Made by a program: the position numbers and the translations under genes. The notes below the pieces were generated by a model. It had not been told where the DNA came from, ran no database searches, and saw nothing but the letters and a program-made list of their open reading frames with translations. Shown in pieces: positions 63,432-64,000 of a stretch of DNA of 64,000 nucleotides. How positions within the stretch are numbered: the stretch's first letter is position 1; the number at the start of each line of letters is the position of its first letter. The stretch lies in contig NZ_CP044232.1 in NCBI RefSeq assembly GCF_008727775.1, positions 620,001 to 684,000 on the forward strand. Direction: 5' to 3'. This stretch comes from Microbacterium lushaniae (GTDB lineage: Bacteria; Actinomycetota; Actinomycetes; Actinomycetales; Microbacteriaceae).

Positions 63432-64000
63432 CCCGCTCTCAGCACGCCGTACACGGTGTACACCGTGCCGGTGCCCGAGGGGGCCTCCGCGGCCACGGTC
63501 ACCGACGAGAACGCGTCGCGGTAGGACGTGGCGGGGCCGGTCTCCGGCGCGGGCGCCAGCCCGAGTGCAGCCCACCGTTCGGCGTAGTGCGCGGCGATGT
63601 CGCTGCCGGATGCGTCGGAGCGGGCGATGAGGGTGAACTGGAGCACGTCGCCCTCCACGGCGAGCGAAGAGTCCAGGACGTCGGAGCCGTCCAGCGGCGC
63701 GGCCAGGTCGGCCGGGTAGCCCTCCACGAGCGCGCCCTGCGCCGAGGCCGGTTCCGGAAGCGGGGCGGCGATGCGCGGGGTGGCGGGTGCGATGGCCGGC
63801 AGCCGGTCACTCGGCGGAGCCTGCTCGTCCGGCGGCAGCACCTCGCTGCCCGCTTCGGGCGTGGCGCCGGGGACCGGTCCCGGTGCCGCGGCGGTGGTCG
63901 CCGTGCGCGGTGACGCCGGCGGTTCCGCGGACAGCAGGAGCCATCCGCTCAGTACCGCGCCGGACGCGACGAGAACCGCCGTGACGACCAGTGCGACCCG
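63428..64000 (-). CDS. Membrane-anchored extracytoplasmic protein, 3' part only
   Basis: The gene enters from the right edge; 190 codons and a stop are present. The visible N-part is a hydrophobic helix (VALVVTAVLVASGAVLSGWL) followed by a Pro/Ala/Thr-rich stretch and a domain with LQFTLIARSDASGSDIAAHY and ERWAALGLAP. I do not recognise the family. It is the first visible gene of the run down to the DUF4082 glycosidase-like gene, all overlapping. Confidence 0.6.
   Translation of the reverse strand, partial: RVALVVTAVLVASGAVLSGWLLLSAEPPASPRTATTAAAPGPVPGATPEAGSEVLPPDEQAPPSDRLPAIAPATPRIAAPLPEPASAQGALVEGYPADLAAPLDGSDVLDSSLAVEGDVLQFTLIARSDASGSDIAAHYAERWAALGLAPAPETGPATSYRDAFSSVTVAAEAPSGTGTVYTVYGVLRAG

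Overview
The window is high-G+C DNA (about 57% in one sampled line at 2.3 kb, about 80% in one at 12.1 kb). It has tightly packed genes, ATGA/GTGA start-stop overlaps, many GTG starts and a recurrent GGATGC/GCATCC word. Together with the gene families seen, this points to an actinobacterium of the Microbacteriaceae, most likely Microbacterium or a close relative. That assignment is inference; no 16S rRNA or species marker lies in the window. I saw no tRNA, rRNA, CRISPR array or transposase.

Region 1 (1-9.5 kb, minus strand) is the end of a capsule or exopolysaccharide (EPS) locus. It holds a priming sugar-phosphate transferase, two GT4 and one GT2 glycosyltransferases, a polysaccharide pyruvyl transferase broken by a one-base frameshift, and a second pyruvyl transferase running off the left edge. 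The block to about 6.1 kb looks lower in G+C than the rest, like a variable, transferred sugar cassette. Behind it come an anchored extracellular protein, a Wzz/tyrosine-autokinase fusion and its low-molecular-weight phosphatase. Region 2 (9.6-12.5 kb) has a CPBP protease, a PQQ-propeller lipoprotein and a VanZ-like protein.

Region 3 (12.5-22.2 kb) is a peptide-use unit: a divergent double ATPase, then M19 dipeptidase, binding protein, two permeases, an M24-fold enzyme with altered metal ligands, a proline-iminopeptidase-like hydrolase and a double AsnC-type regulator. A PAS histidine kinase follows, then the housekeeping genes rplM, rpsI and glmM.

Region 4 (25.9-37 kb) lies between glmM and coaA and looks accessory. 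A complete amine-catabolism module (aldehyde dehydrogenase, AraC regulator, APC permease, copper amine oxidase, TetR regulator) lies between two identical 79-bp direct repeats. Beside it is a DUF4062-NTPase-TPR (STAND) gene overlapping a membrane-protein gene, which is a possible sensing or defence pair.

Region 5 (38.4-57.9 kb) is a second EPS locus: acetyltransferase, a giant DUF4082/Ig surface protein, NDP-sugar enzymes (Gfo/Idh, SDR, two DegT aminotransferases, acyltransferase), flippase, two glycosyltransferases, two kinase-less Wzz proteins, an O-antigen ligase/polymerase and a DUF6492-like protein. It has no priming transferase or kinase of its own, so it may depend on Region 1. Region 6 (57.9-64 kb, minus) is an overlapping run ending in a second DUF4082 secreted protein with a glycosidase-like domain, preceded by VanZ, a beta-propeller, an MFS transporter and a membrane-anchored protein cut by the right edge. 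Phased TGGGG repeats sit upstream of genes in both EPS loci and suggest shared control.
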